Virus record (IMG/VR): IMGVR_UViG_3300024520_000102
Coordinates: 1 to 52,331 of that record
Length of the DNA: 52,331 nt
Reading direction: 5' to 3' (one strand)
From: a virus
The translations under genes and the position numbers were made by a program. Below the pieces are notes generated by a model that saw only the letters and a program-made list of their open reading frames with translations, made no database searches and had not been told where the DNA came from. This document shows, piece after piece, positions 30,179 through 38,951 of the stretch. How positions within the stretch are numbered: the stretch's first letter is position 1; the number at the start of each line of letters is the position of its first letter.

Positions 30179-30226
30179 TGCCTTTTTATTAGCTGGTTAC
30201 AGTCAAGTTAGAATAGGAGTAACACA

Positions 30227-30418
30227 ATGAAACATAAAAAAGAAATGAGTGGAAAAGAAATGCGCCTTGCAATTTTGCAAGGCAAGGCCAAGCTATTACG
30301 CAGGGTTGGAGTACAACGCCGCCCTGTTTATCAGATTGACGATAAAATTTATGAACAAGCTATTTATTTTGATGATGGATACACACACTCTCATTTTTAT
30401 TTAAAAGGCAATGATTAG
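30227..30418 (+). CDS. hypothetical basic protein, 63 aa
   Basis: Small basic protein (MSGKEMRLAILQGKAKLLRR, then IDDKIYEQAIYFDDGY) with a helix then strands. AGGAG is nine bases upstream. It ends ten bases before the convergent tape measure gene. Function unknown. Confidence 0.6.
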   Translation: MKHKKEMSGKEMRLAILQGKAKLLRRVGVQRRPVYQIDDKIYEQAIYFDDGYTHSHFYLKGND

Positions 30419-30427
30419 ATTTAGGCC

Positions 30428-33400
30428 CTAAGCCAAAGCCTGCAACCTGCCAAAGTCAGCGGTTAAACTAGCCGCTGGCTGTTGGCTGTTTACAGTCAAG
30501 TTAAAATTATTCACACTTGAGCTATTTTGCACTGAACTAAAAGAGCTAAATGAACCGCTTGCAATACCGCCCGCCGCTCCACCAGCCGCCGTAGCATTAG
30601 CGCCTTGAGCCGTTCCTCCACCGCCTGCCGCTTGGATTGCTTGCAAAAATGAGGCAATCTCTCCTAGCAGGTTTTTAATTTCAGTCAGTGGCTCTATAGC
30701 CGCCTCTGCATTGCTTGCTACCACGTCCCACCACATCCCAAACGCCTCGACAACCGGATTAAGTTTTAGTAGCATGCTGTTCATCCGTTGCAAGTCCTGT
30801 GTTATCTTCCTAATCGCCGTATCCGCCGCTCCTAGCGCAGGGTTGACGTTTCCGCTTACTGTACCTGCCACAGTATCAAAAGCGGGTATAACGTTAGCTG
30901 ACATCACAGAGCCAACTTGAGAGAGAGCGGGCGACAATTGGCCTGTCAATGTGGCGCTAGTTGCAGTTGCCTCCTCTTGAAAAACACCGGTGACATCCCC
31001 AATGTCTGCGAAGGCAGGGGCCACGGTTGACGATACAATTTCGCCCGTCTCGGCTAAGGCCGAGCCTAGCCCGTCCTTAATTGACGTTGCAAAGGCGAAT
31101 ATTCCGCCTCCAGATGGGTCGGCCTCACCGCCCGTCAGGAGTTCTCCAAGGTTTAACTCAGGTAACTCTAAGCCTTCTGTCAGCGTTCCTAAGCCCTCAC
31201 CAACAGCGGCGATACCAGCCCCTAGAGTACCTGTCAATGCATCCGCTACTAAGCTGGCGTTGTTTATGATACCTTGTACTAGTCCTTGTATTAAGTTGAG
31301 GCCGAATTCGGCAAATAGAGTAGATGGGGAGGCGATACCAAAAAATGCGGCGAACTCATCAGCAATTGCCTGAGATATGGCTGTTATGCCTGATGTTAAG
31401 GCAGTAAGCCCAATCTCAAGACCTGTTGCGATTCCTTGCGCTAATGCAATCCCAACCGCATTAAACGCTAACAATGCCTCATTTGCTGTCAGTTCGCTAA
31501 TTCTGCCAAGTGTAGTATTTAATTCCGAGACTGTGGCAATCTCTAATTCTCCGCCTGTAAAGTACTCGACAAAACCAGCCCCTAACTTAGCCGCTAATTG
31601 TCCGCCTACAACAATCAAAACACCAGCCGCCGCCGCTAACCCCCTCCCAATCTGTAACGCTAAACCAGTCAGAACGCCTGCCAATTCGGGCAATTCCTCG
31701 GCACTTGTTGTGATACCTGCCACAATGATGCTTGCTATCTGCGTCGTCATGGTGTCTACGCCCGCAAGAAATTCTGAGCTATTCGTAAACTCGACAAAGC
31801 CGTCAATGAGAGGCGCAAGAAGAGCCGTCGCACCTTCTATAAGATCATTTCTAAGATCATTTCTTATGGATGACGCTCCGCTTATCGCTGTTGAGAGAAT
31901 AGAGCCGAAATCAAAGGCCGCTATCTGGCCTATGTCGAAAGTAGAAAACACGTCAAACAAGGAGGTGAATTGAGCGCTTAATTCGTTAATTAGTCCTACT
32001 GTTTCAGGACTAAAGCCAAGCACCGCAGCCAAGCCTCCAGCCGATTCAATAGCCCCTAAGCCCTCGAAGCTGGAAAGGAATGCATTAACGCCGGGGACTA
32101 AGCCCTCGTCAAACGCTTGACCGATGGCGTATATCTGATTTGCCGTGTCAACACTAAAGCCAAAATCAAAAGCGAGGTCTGATAAATCACTGCCGATTGC
32201 TGAGAAGTCTATAGGGCCAAATTCGGGAATAGTCAGCCCTGAAAAATCAAAGTCAGGTAACGTCAACTCTGGTATTTCAATACCAGCTAACGCCGTCTGA
32301 AAAACATCACTAAATTTTATTAAATTGTCAGTGGCCCTGACCAGTAACGGGCCACCAAAAGCGAGTAACTTATCACCAATGGTATCTAAAACATCATTTC
32401 CAACATTCTTGAGTATTTGCAGTTTGCTCGCTATAGTGGCGTATCTTGCGTCGCTCTCTTTAATGGCGGCGTTGTTCTCTTCCCACCCTCTGTTGGCTAC
32501 GTCGATACTTTCGGCTAATTGCCCCTGAGCGCCTGCTATTAGCTTAAATGTGCTAACTGCTTGGCTGTTTTTATCTAAATCTAATACACTTAATGCCCCT
32601 TCAATTGACCCGCCCGCCGCTTGTATTGCCTCCAATCCTCCGGTATAAAGCTCTAGGCCCTTAACAGCGTCATTAGCTATAATTTCCCTAAATTGGTCTA
32701 TTGACGTGATCACATTGCCTTGCTCATCAACAAACGTTTGGGCGTTTTTTGATGCAATATCATATAGCTGACCAATGCCGGGATCAGTTACTAATTGACC
32801 ATTTGTAGATATTAGTTGTTGCTCAGTACCTCGTAGGGTTGATAATTCATTCTCTAAATCTTGCACACCTCGCACGGCCTTAAATAAACCACGCCCTTCG
32901 GTTGCTCCTAGTTGGTCGCCAAAGTCCTCAGCCGCCCCGCCTGCCGCTATAAACGCCGCTCTTTGGTCTAACAATGAACGCCCTGTTATACCTGATTGAG
33001 CTTCCATTGTTTGCAAATTGCCTTTTGCGAGTGTTAATTTTTCTATTAACGCCTGTTGCGCTTCGTTATTTTCGCCAATCGCCCCCGTATTATCTGCGAA
33101 TGTATCAGAACTACCTTTGACGATGCTATCAATTTCAGCTAAGGCTTTTGATACCGCCGTTCCCCCCGTTTCGGCTGTAATCCCCACAGATGAAAACGCC
33201 GCCCCAATCCCTAAAATATTAGCCTGAGTAAGACCCGCTGAATTTCCAGCCCCCGCAATCCTTTGTGTAAATCTTAAAATTTGAGTTTCTGTCGTTGCGG
33301 AATTGTTACCTAATTCAACAACAGCATTGCCTAAATGCTCAACATTAGCGGCCCTGTCGTCAACAGAACCCGCATATACATTAGTAACCTGAGCTAAAAC

Positions 33401-33949
33401 GGTAGCTAGTTCCCCCTCATCTATTCCTGTTGATACACTAGTTCTTGTTATGCTCTCAGCAAAATTAACTAATGTTTCTTGTGCATCATCGGTATCTAAC
33501 CCAACAGTAATCCCAAGTTGAGCGCCTAGCCCTGCTGTTTCCGCTAATGTGTCAAATGTAGCGGGGATTTTTTTGGACAAATCGCTCAACGCTTGGTCAA
33601 ATTCCAAACCAGCCGCTGTTAATTCTAGCAATCCATCGGCGTTAATATTCGCCAACCCGTCAACGACTTTAGAAACGGAAGCGAAGGCTTGCTCTTGAGC
33701 GATTGAAACAGAGACACCCGCCGCCCCTAGTCCCACCATACCAGCCGCAAGTGCCGCTACGCCCGCTAAAGCGGCCCCGCCTGCAATTGCGCCAACATTC
33801 CCGAAAGAACTACCGGCGGCGCTCATGCTGTCGCTGGTCTGAACTGTGACACGGTTTAGACTTTTTATTTCGCTCCGATAAGTCCCAGCCGAACGAGTAA
33901 AGCTACTTATATCGAATATGGCCTCTAAGCCTATTTTTTGAAATGCCAT
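30428..33949 (-). CDS. tail tape measure protein, 1173 aa
   Basis: Long, Ala/Gly-rich helical protein with a central hydrophobic region, the hallmarks of a siphovirus tape measure. The TP901-like core is visible near residues 135-250 (LAETAGLGAQLGITVGLDTD; VLAQVTNVYAG). A hydrophobic stretch (AALAGVAALAAGMVGLGAAG) lies near the N-terminus, and large C-terminal helical repeats follow. Position after the tail chaperones fits. Length suggests a tail of about 170 nm at the usual ~0.15 nm per residue, an inference. Confidence 0.93.
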   Translation of the reverse strand: MAFQKIGLEAIFDISSFTRSAGTYRSEIKSLNRVTVQTSDSMSAAGSSFGNVGAIAGGAALAGVAALAAGMVGLGAAGVSVSIAQEQAFASVSKVVDGLANINADGLLELTAAGLEFDQALSDLSKKIPATFDTLAETAGLGAQLGITVGLDTDDAQETLVNFAESITRTSVSTGIDEGELATVLAQVTNVYAGSVDDRAANVEHLGNAVVELGNNSATTETQILRFTQRIAGAGNSAGLTQANILGIGAAFSSVGITAETGGTAVSKALAEIDSIVKGSSDTFADNTGAIGENNEAQQALIEKLTLAKGNLQTMEAQSGITGRSLLDQRAAFIAAGGAAEDFGDQLGATEGRGLFKAVRGVQDLENELSTLRGTEQQLISTNGQLVTDPGIGQLYDIASKNAQTFVDEQGNVITSIDQFREIIANDAVKGLELYTGGLEAIQAAGGSIEGALSVLDLDKNSQAVSTFKLIAGAQGQLAESIDVANRGWEENNAAIKESDARYATIASKLQILKNVGNDVLDTIGDKLLAFGGPLLVRATDNLIKFSDVFQTALAGIEIPELTLPDFDFSGLTIPEFGPIDFSAIGSDLSDLAFDFGFSVDTANQIYAIGQAFDEGLVPGVNAFLSSFEGLGAIESAGGLAAVLGFSPETVGLINELSAQFTSLFDVFSTFDIGQIAAFDFGSILSTAISGASSIRNDLRNDLIEGATALLAPLIDGFVEFTNSSEFLAGVDTMTTQIASIIVAGITTSAEELPELAGVLTGLALQIGRGLAAAAGVLIVVGGQLAAKLGAGFVEYFTGGELEIATVSELNTTLGRISELTANEALLAFNAVGIALAQGIATGLEIGLTALTSGITAISQAIADEFAAFFGIASPSTLFAEFGLNLIQGLVQGIINNASLVADALTGTLGAGIAAVGEGLGTLTEGLELPELNLGELLTGGEADPSGGGIFAFATSIKDGLGSALAETGEIVSSTVAPAFADIGDVTGVFQEEATATSATLTGQLSPALSQVGSVMSANVIPAFDTVAGTVSGNVNPALGAADTAIRKITQDLQRMNSMLLKLNPVVEAFGMWWDVVASNAEAAIEPLTEIKNLLGEIASFLQAIQAAGGGGTAQGANATAAGGAAGGIASGSFSSFSSVQNSSSVNNFNLTVNSQQPAASLTADFGRLQALA

Positions 33950-33962
33950 AAGTTATTGTCTC

Positions 33963-34262
33963 TTATTTCTTAGGTGTGTTTTTCTTAGCTTGTAACTTTT
34001 GGTCAACATCCATAATTGCCATTTTCTTGTTCTGATTGACGAAATAGGCAGTCCATTCTACACGATGCCAATAATCTAGCCCGTCCCACTCATCCTGAGT
34101 TACGCCTAATTCCTTCATGCAATATAGCTCAAAAACCCGCCCGTCTTCGTCCCCCCAAGGGGTTGAAAATTGCTTAAGCCAATAGTCAAGCGGTTCGCCT
34201 TTATAGTCCGTTGGCTCAAAAGGTTTCGGTGACTTTCGCCACGTCTTCACCTTTGACCCCAT
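33963..34262 (-). CDS. tail assembly chaperone, frameshift extension, 99 aa
   Basis: The second tail chaperone frame, like lambda T: charged and aromatic (DYWLKQFSTPWGDEDGRVFE; WDGLDYWHRVEWTAYFVNQ). It overlaps the upstream frame by 47 bases, and its ATG has no ribosome binding site. It is therefore probably made as a fusion by a +1 shift at 34216-34222. Together with the 175-residue protein it would prevent misassembly of the tape measure before tail polymerisation. Confidence 0.75.
   Translation of the reverse strand: MGSKVKTWRKSPKPFEPTDYKGEPLDYWLKQFSTPWGDEDGRVFELYCMKELGVTQDEWDGLDYWHRVEWTAYFVNQNKKMAIMDVDQKLQAKKNTPKK
34216..34222 (-). other. probable +1 programmed frameshift site
   Basis: On the minus strand the upstream chaperone frame ends ACC TTT TGA G. 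A +1 slip of the TTT-decoding tRNA keeps perfect pairing (TTT to TTT) and continues GAG CCA in the second frame. The stop codon next to the slip resembles the CUU-UGA arrangement of the release factor 2 gene. A -2 shift upstream is the alternative. Confidence 0.55.
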
Positions 34263-34743
34263 TTAATGCTTGAAAAACTTCTTTTAGGCGTAGTTGCTCG
34301 CTTTCAGATGGAGCAACCTCGCTAGCAATCCACATCAATTTAATTTCATCTGCGCTCATATCATCTAATAAATCCATTTCTCTTAACTCTTCGATGAATT
34401 CATCGGATGGTGTATCCACAAACGCATTGGTCATGGTCAGGGTGTTAGAGTTTGCGGTGAAGGTGGCGTTATATTGCTTAAGTTTTGCCTTATACGATGC
34501 CCACAGCGATTTGTCACTATCGGAGGCTTGGGGGCTGTCAACCATCACCTGAGTTATCAACTCTGTTACGCTATGCTCCCCGCCCGTTGGCGTTTTGAAG
34601 GTGTGCAGATATGTTGGCTGTTCGGGCTTCTTAATCTCTCTATGAGTTAGCTTTTCAGCTTTCAGCATTAAGAGCCATTTGTTGATTGGTTTAATTTTGT
34701 AGGTCTGTCCGTTATCGTTTACGAACATTTGGGATTTAGTCAT
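34216..34743 (-). CDS. tail assembly chaperone, 175 aa
   Basis: Position between tail tube and tape measure and the overlapping second frame define this as the lambda-G-like chaperone. The protein is acidic and helical, ending LKEVFQALNGVKGEDVAKVT. A T tract and hairpin terminator upstream (34764-34795) separate it from the tail tube gene, probably to set the level relative to the abundant tube protein. Confidence 0.8.
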   Translation of the reverse strand: MTKSQMFVNDNGQTYKIKPINKWLLMLKAEKLTHREIKKPEQPTYLHTFKTPTGGEHSVTELITQVMVDSPQASDSDKSLWASYKAKLKQYNATFTANSNTLTMTNAFVDTPSDEFIEELREMDLLDDMSADEIKLMWIASEVAPSESEQLRLKEVFQALNGVKGEDVAKVTETF

Positions 34744-34763
34744 AATTGGTATTTTCCTTTAAC

Positions 34764-34795
34764 AAAAAACCCCCCTCAACTGAGGAGGGTTTTTT
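34764..34795 (-). terminator. terminator after the tail tube gene
   Basis: AAAAAACCCCCCTCA (34764-34778) pairs with TGAGGAGGGTTTTTT (34781-34795). On the minus strand the T tract lies on the downstream side. It would reduce read-through from tail tube to chaperones; partial read-through must exist because no minus-strand promoter was recognised after it. Confidence 0.8.
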
Positions 34796-34808
34796 GATTT
34801 AGTTTAAT

Positions 34809-36278
34809 TTATCGCTTAACGTTGGTAGCTTTAATGATGATACCACCCGCCCCCACCGCATACGGTTGGCCGCCTGCCATTGCAATAGCGTTATATCCGG
34901 TGTTGGTGATAGCGTCTGTTAGTTCCCATGTTCGCCCACCATTGATACTGTATACAATTGTACCCGGATTTGAACCAGCCGCCTTATTGTACACTACCCA
35001 AACGGTACAGCCGTCAACGACCATATCAATGCCGGTATTGCCCGTAGCGCCGGGTACTGATAGCTCGTTAATAACTTCGTCCTGCTCAATCAGCGTATAG
35101 TAAAATTCGCCAGTGGCAGTAAATGCAAGCCATGCCTCATCACTCCACTCAAGAGATATGATATTGCCGGTGATTGTGGCTTGGCTGATTGAGCTTTCTG
35201 TCCAACTCTCACCGCCGTTTTTGGTGAATAAAACATGACCACTATCGCCACCAACTAAGCCGGTAATGTCGTCAAAGAACGAGCCGGCGTTCAAGGAATC
35301 AGAGCCGTGAGCCACGCCATCATATAGTTGAGACCAACTAATGGCGTTGTCCTCAGAGACGTAGATTTCTCCGATAGAGGTTAGCAGGAATAGTTTATTG
35401 TTAGGGCCTTCAAACAGCGCATTAGGGCCACCTGCTACGCCAGCGGTAGCGAGTGGGACGGCGGTATAAGTAATGCCGTCATCAGTATAAACGATGTCAA
35501 CGCCCGGCGTTAGTTGAACGTTTAAAGCGTAAACGTTACGGACAAAGCCGCCTGAAATTGTGGCAACAACAGAGGCGACGCTATCAAGAATAGCGGTACT
35601 AATGTCGCCCGTCCCGTAAATCTCACCCTGAACACATCTGTTAGCGAGTGTAACACTTTGCAGAGTTGAGGTATCATCCTCTCCAGCCGCTACCATCGTT
35701 TCACAAGCGGCAATCGTATCATCACAACCAGCGCCACAGTTATTCTCATCATACGCAAAATCAACAGCGTTGATGTCATAGGGGTAGGCGGTGTTAGGGA
35801 TGTCAACTAGTTGATATGGTCTGATCTCGGTAACGTCAGATGGGCTTGCAATCATCGTGTAAGTTTTACCTAACACGTTATCAGCCCTGAAATCTCCACC
35901 TAATCCGGTTACTCCAATTGATTGAAACTCGGTATTTTCAAAGCGGTACACAACTTGCCACCCACCAAAAACGCCACGTTTCGGGCAATGGAGAGACATG
36001 TAAATAACCCAATCACATTTACCCTCGCTTACTAGAGTATCAAACCAGTTAGCCTCGGTGTCAAAGCTACTTTGAATTGTTAGCTCTACATCTTCTGGAG
36101 CGTCTAAGGTTTTGGTGGTCGCCTCATACTTGCCAAGCGAATTGATACAATAAACGGTTGTTTTTGTACCTTCTGAAATTGTAAAATCATCGGGCAAACT
36201 ACACGGAATTTCATAAATCTCATCGCTACAGTCTGGTTGTAGCCATAATGTAGCGCCACGACTTGTTAATTCTGTCAT
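34809..36278 (-). CDS. tail tube protein with C-terminal beta-propeller, 489 aa
   Basis: Residues about 1-175 look like a tail tube protein (TSRGATLWLQPDCSD, KTLDAPEDVELTIQSSF, YMSLHCPKRGVFGGWQVVYR). Residues about 210-489 form a beta-propeller with Asp-box-like turns (SEDNAISWSQLY, TKNGGESWTESS, SINGGRTWELTD). If displayed on each tube subunit, the propellers would decorate the tail shaft. Tube fused to Ig domains is common, while a propeller of this size is unusual. It follows the tail completion gene with a four-base overlap. Confidence 0.75.
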   Translation of the reverse strand: MTELTSRGATLWLQPDCSDEIYEIPCSLPDDFTISEGTKTTVYCINSLGKYEATTKTLDAPEDVELTIQSSFDTEANWFDTLVSEGKCDWVIYMSLHCPKRGVFGGWQVVYRFENTEFQSIGVTGLGGDFRADNVLGKTYTMIASPSDVTEIRPYQLVDIPNTAYPYDINAVDFAYDENNCGAGCDDTIAACETMVAAGEDDTSTLQSVTLANRCVQGEIYGTGDISTAILDSVASVVATISGGFVRNVYALNVQLTPGVDIVYTDDGITYTAVPLATAGVAGGPNALFEGPNNKLFLLTSIGEIYVSEDNAISWSQLYDGVAHGSDSLNAGSFFDDITGLVGGDSGHVLFTKNGGESWTESSISQATITGNIISLEWSDEAWLAFTATGEFYYTLIEQDEVINELSVPGATGNTGIDMVVDGCTVWVVYNKAAGSNPGTIVYSINGGRTWELTDAITNTGYNAIAMAGGQPYAVGAGGIIIKATNVKR

Positions 36279-36742
36279 CTTGAAAATCTCCTTAAGTTGG
36301 CGGATAAATTCCGCCCTATTTTTTTCAGCCGCTTTCTAGCTAGTGGCTCAATTTGCTTATCGAATTCACGTGCTTTGATGCCGGGGAGGGGTTTAGGGCT
36401 AAAGTATGTCCCAAAGAACGCCCCTTTTTTAGCTGGTATTCTGCCAACTTTGGTTTTTGCTACAAAATCATCGGGTTTCTTCATTCCTACCCATCTAACC
36501 CGTGTACCACCTGACACGTAATTATAAATAGCTTTCCTAGTCGATACCTCAACCCTCAACGCTCGGTTTGTATACTTCGTTTTAGGTCGCCAGTTCGGGG
36601 TGTTTTTCTTTGACCACGTTCTAGTTGTCAGTGCAAATTGCGCCGACATAAACGCCCCAATGTCATCAGCGGCCCGTTTTAATTCCTTCTCTGCCTTCTT
36701 AAAATCTGGCACTTTTGCGGTAATCGCCTTAGTTTTTATCAC
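36275..36742 (-). CDS. HK97 gp10-like tail completion / head-tail joining protein, 155 aa
   Basis: Basic protein with an N-terminal helix (FKKAEKELKRAADDIGAFMS) and a KNTPNWRPKTKYTNRAL-type loop that resembles HK97 gp10-like proteins. It lies between the connector-like gene and tail tube, the usual place for tail terminator/completion proteins. The high basic content (KKGAFFGTYFSPKPLPG; RKRLKKIGRNLSANLRR) agrees. Confidence 0.65.
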   Translation of the reverse strand: MIKTKAITAKVPDFKKAEKELKRAADDIGAFMSAQFALTTRTWSKKNTPNWRPKTKYTNRALRVEVSTRKAIYNYVSGGTRVRWVGMKKPDDFVAKTKVGRIPAKKGAFFGTYFSPKPLPGIKAREFDKQIEPLARKRLKKIGRNLSANLRRFSR

Positions 36743-38041
36743 CTACCAAACAACTCCACCGATTTTATTCTCTTGCAGATTTCTTAAAATCCGATACGCC
36801 ATAACTTCTCCCCATCGCGTCCCAAACGGGCTACTCTCTACAATCTCAAAGCCGACATTGTTCGAGTTGTAGCTGTTGCCCGTGCCGTCGCCCGCTTCCC
36901 TTTGGACTTTGAAAAAGTCATTAGAGGAGTTAGCGGCGCATGAGCAATCGCATATATCGCCTAGCCTAGTTGCTGAAAGATAATAGAGCGCCTTTTCAAA
37001 CTTGGCGCAAACACCAGTAACGCAAGATGCGCTATCACAGTTTTCTGTCTGGCAGGGGTTGGCGAAATAGTATAATTCGACTTTATCAGGTCTACATAAT
37101 GTAGAGCAGTCGGTTAAGTTACAGAAGCCGTCAGTCACGTCATAGTCAGCAGGAATTGGAACGCCTCGATTATTGCCGATTAGTTGAACGCATACGGTTT
37201 GCTCTGTTGCGGTGCATACGTCACAATTACCACCGCAACCGCAACCGTTCGAGGTATAACTGCTATATTTGCCTTGGTTAGTGAAGTCGGGATAAGTCTC
37301 TACCGCCGTTACGCTCTCGGTAAATAGGACATCATCCGCCAACTGGCATACATCTAATTGTCCAGTGTCGTAAAATGGGGAATACAGGTCTTGGCTTATG
37401 ATTTGGTATGAGTTGAGTTCAATGATTAGATTAACGCCGTCGTTTTGAGTGACGGTGATTGGCCCAACGTCTCGGCCATCGGAGAATTGCAGACTAATCC
37501 AACAATCTTTGGTACTCTCCGGTGGAGAACCTAAAACCAAGGTAACGACAGCAGTCTCGAAAAATCCGTCACTGTCCCTATCTTCAAATGTTAGTTGCCC
37601 GCCCGTTTGGGTGGCTGTGGCTAAGACGTTTTCAGTCTTAATCCCCATTTCTTGGAACTCAGGACTGAGAGGATATGAAGGCCATGCGGTATCGTAGGTT
37701 GTCGAGTATCTGCCATCATAACTACTGTATTGATGAGTGATATTAGGGGGAAAAGGGGAGTTTGCGGGGTAGCTTTGGGTATCACATACAAACTCAGGAT
37801 GAATTGAATTGCCAAGATAGGCGGTAATTTCCTCAACTGAAATGTTAATTTGTGTCGCTAAATCAAAGTAGTTGAGGCTACCATCGACAGGATACATGCC
37901 CCACTGTTCATTACAGGAGGTTCGGGGTAGGGGGGGATTAGGGCATGACATAAATGTTAAGTTATAAAATTCAGCCGGTGGTATGTGAGCTAACTGTCGC
38001 CACCGCTCAAGGCTTAATTTTGTGTTAGGAATTGTTGGCAT
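36743..38041 (-). CDS. Cys-rich putative connector/neck protein, 432 aa
   Basis: The first ~75 residues (LSLERWRQLAHIPPAEFYNL; FDLATQINISVEEITAYLG) resemble a head-tail adaptor fold. The rest is rich in Cys (CGCGGNCDVCTATEQTVC; CDCSCAANSS), with about 30 Cys overall, an exceptional level for a cytoplasmically made virion protein. It may bind metal or form disulfides after release. Its location between capsid and tail genes suggests the neck. Function inferred from position. Confidence 0.55.
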   Translation of the reverse strand: MPTIPNTKLSLERWRQLAHIPPAEFYNLTFMSCPNPPLPRTSCNEQWGMYPVDGSLNYFDLATQINISVEEITAYLGNSIHPEFVCDTQSYPANSPFPPNITHQYSSYDGRYSTTYDTAWPSYPLSPEFQEMGIKTENVLATATQTGGQLTFEDRDSDGFFETAVVTLVLGSPPESTKDCWISLQFSDGRDVGPITVTQNDGVNLIIELNSYQIISQDLYSPFYDTGQLDVCQLADDVLFTESVTAVETYPDFTNQGKYSSYTSNGCGCGGNCDVCTATEQTVCVQLIGNNRGVPIPADYDVTDGFCNLTDCSTLCRPDKVELYYFANPCQTENCDSASCVTGVCAKFEKALYYLSATRLGDICDCSCAANSSNDFFKVQREAGDGTGNSYNSNNVGFEIVESSPFGTRWGEVMAYRILRNLQENKIGGVVW

Positions 38042-38052
38042 TTATATTATAC

Positions 38053-38118
38053 CGTAGGGTAAACGTAGGGTACTAGTAGGGTTTCCGTCAAGTACGATAG
38101 TTGGAACTGTAGTATACT
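38053..38118 (+). promoter_or_regulatory. 11-bp-repeat promoter, plus strand (site 11)
   Basis: CGTAGGGTAAA, CGTAGGGTACT, AGTAGGGTTTC and CGTCAAGTACG are contiguous at 38053-38096. The -10 TATACT is at 38113-38118, spacing 27. Its leader ends in AAGGACTTAAACATT before the ATG, as at 10669-10683. Confidence 0.9.
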
Positions 38119-38167
38119 AACGTTAGAAATCAACCAGTAACTAACTAAAACAAAGGACTTAAACATT

Positions 38168-38593
38168 ATGACTAACTCAATCAACTTTCCCAAAATAGCA
38201 ACTTATATCGGAACCAATGATGAGAAAGACCACTGTGAAAAATGCGGAAAAACTGGTCTCAAGCGAGTAATGTGGTTTTTTGATGATATTACAGGTAAAG
38301 ATTGGGCATTAGGGACCACTTGTGGCGCAAGATTAATGGGTATTAGCGAAAAAACAAACGCAAAAAACGAAAGTAGTATTTTTTCTACGCTTCAAGATTT
38401 GACAGGTAAACAAATAGAGATGAAAGGCGTTATATTTAACGTTTTGAAAGTAAAAGGTAACGAAATAAAAATATTGAAGGATGGATTAGAACCGATAACA
38501 ATTCGTAAAAATTTTTATGGTCATACAATAAAACTAATAAACTCATATTTCATAACTTTGAAAAAATCAACCAATTTCAAAGTTGTAAACTAA
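38168..38593 (+). CDS. zinc-finger protein, hypothetical, 141 aa
   Basis: An N-terminal knuckle DHCEKCGKTGLK is followed by TTCGARLMGI, a form of zinc-binding unit seen in phage and plasmid accessory proteins of unknown role. The C-terminal half is basic and beta-rich (VKGNEIKILKDGLEPITIRK). It is on the plus strand inside the virion operon with its own repeat promoter. The stop overlaps the convergent gene by four bases. Confidence 0.7.
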   Translation: MTNSINFPKIATYIGTNDEKDHCEKCGKTGLKRVMWFFDDITGKDWALGTTCGARLMGISEKTNAKNESSIFSTLQDLTGKQIEMKGVIFNVLKVKGNEIKILKDGLEPITIRKNFYGHTIKLINSYFITLKKSTNFKVVN

Positions 38594-38847
38594 ACGCCCT
38601 CACTCTCAACAACGCTCTGCTTTTTAGCAGAGCGTTGTTTGCGCTTTGGCTTAGGTTTGGGGTAGTCAGCAATCTTAAAAATCGTCACATTGTTAATTGC
38701 TGGTTCGGGGCAGGTGAAAACCGTACCATGTACCACGTTCAAGCTCGGCGTAAACTGTCGCCCGTACGCCGTCACGTCTAAGCGCATCGGTTCGGTCTGT
38801 TTTTCGTCAAAATATTTAGCTCTAATAAACTTTTGTTTACTTCTCAT
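38590..38847 (-). CDS. hypothetical small virion-operon protein, 85 aa
   Basis: Beta-rich N-terminal half (FIRAKYFDEKQTEPMRLDVT) and a basic, Pro/Lys-rich tail (YPKPKPKRKQRSAKKQ). A similar tail is seen in the protein at 40595-40909. No family recognised. Its ATG overlaps the stop of the start-less frame at 38844-38951. Confidence 0.6.
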   Translation of the reverse strand: MRSKQKFIRAKYFDEKQTEPMRLDVTAYGRQFTPSLNVVHGTVFTCPEPAINNVTIFKIADYPKPKPKRKQRSAKKQSVVESEGV

Positions 38848-38951
38848 AACGCTACCTTCGGGACAAACTGCCCCGTTAGGGCCTCCTCAACGCTTGCCCT
38901 TTTTAGACCCGCCTCAACTAAACACGAGAGACCAAAGCCAATAGAGAGTAA
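38844..38951 (-). other. start-less open frame after the 232-aa gene (read-through or non-AUG gene)
   Basis: Directly after the TAA of the 38952-39650 gene, the same frame continues for 35 codons (VEAGLKRASVEEALTGQFVP in part) and ends in a TGA that overlaps the next ATG. There is no ATG, GTG or TTG. Coupled stop-start geometry suggests it is translated, by stop read-through or from ATT. Confidence 0.35.

Noticed and set aside
30190-30215. GTCAAGTTAGAATAGG as a thirteenth regulon promoter
   Set aside because: It has no 11-bp units upstream and no -10 at 27 bases; the segment is only the short leader of gene 30227.
30711-33227. Long plus-strand frames opposite the tape measure gene
   Set aside because: Ala/Ser/Pro-rich antisense shadows of a GC-biased helical gene, without ribosome binding sites.
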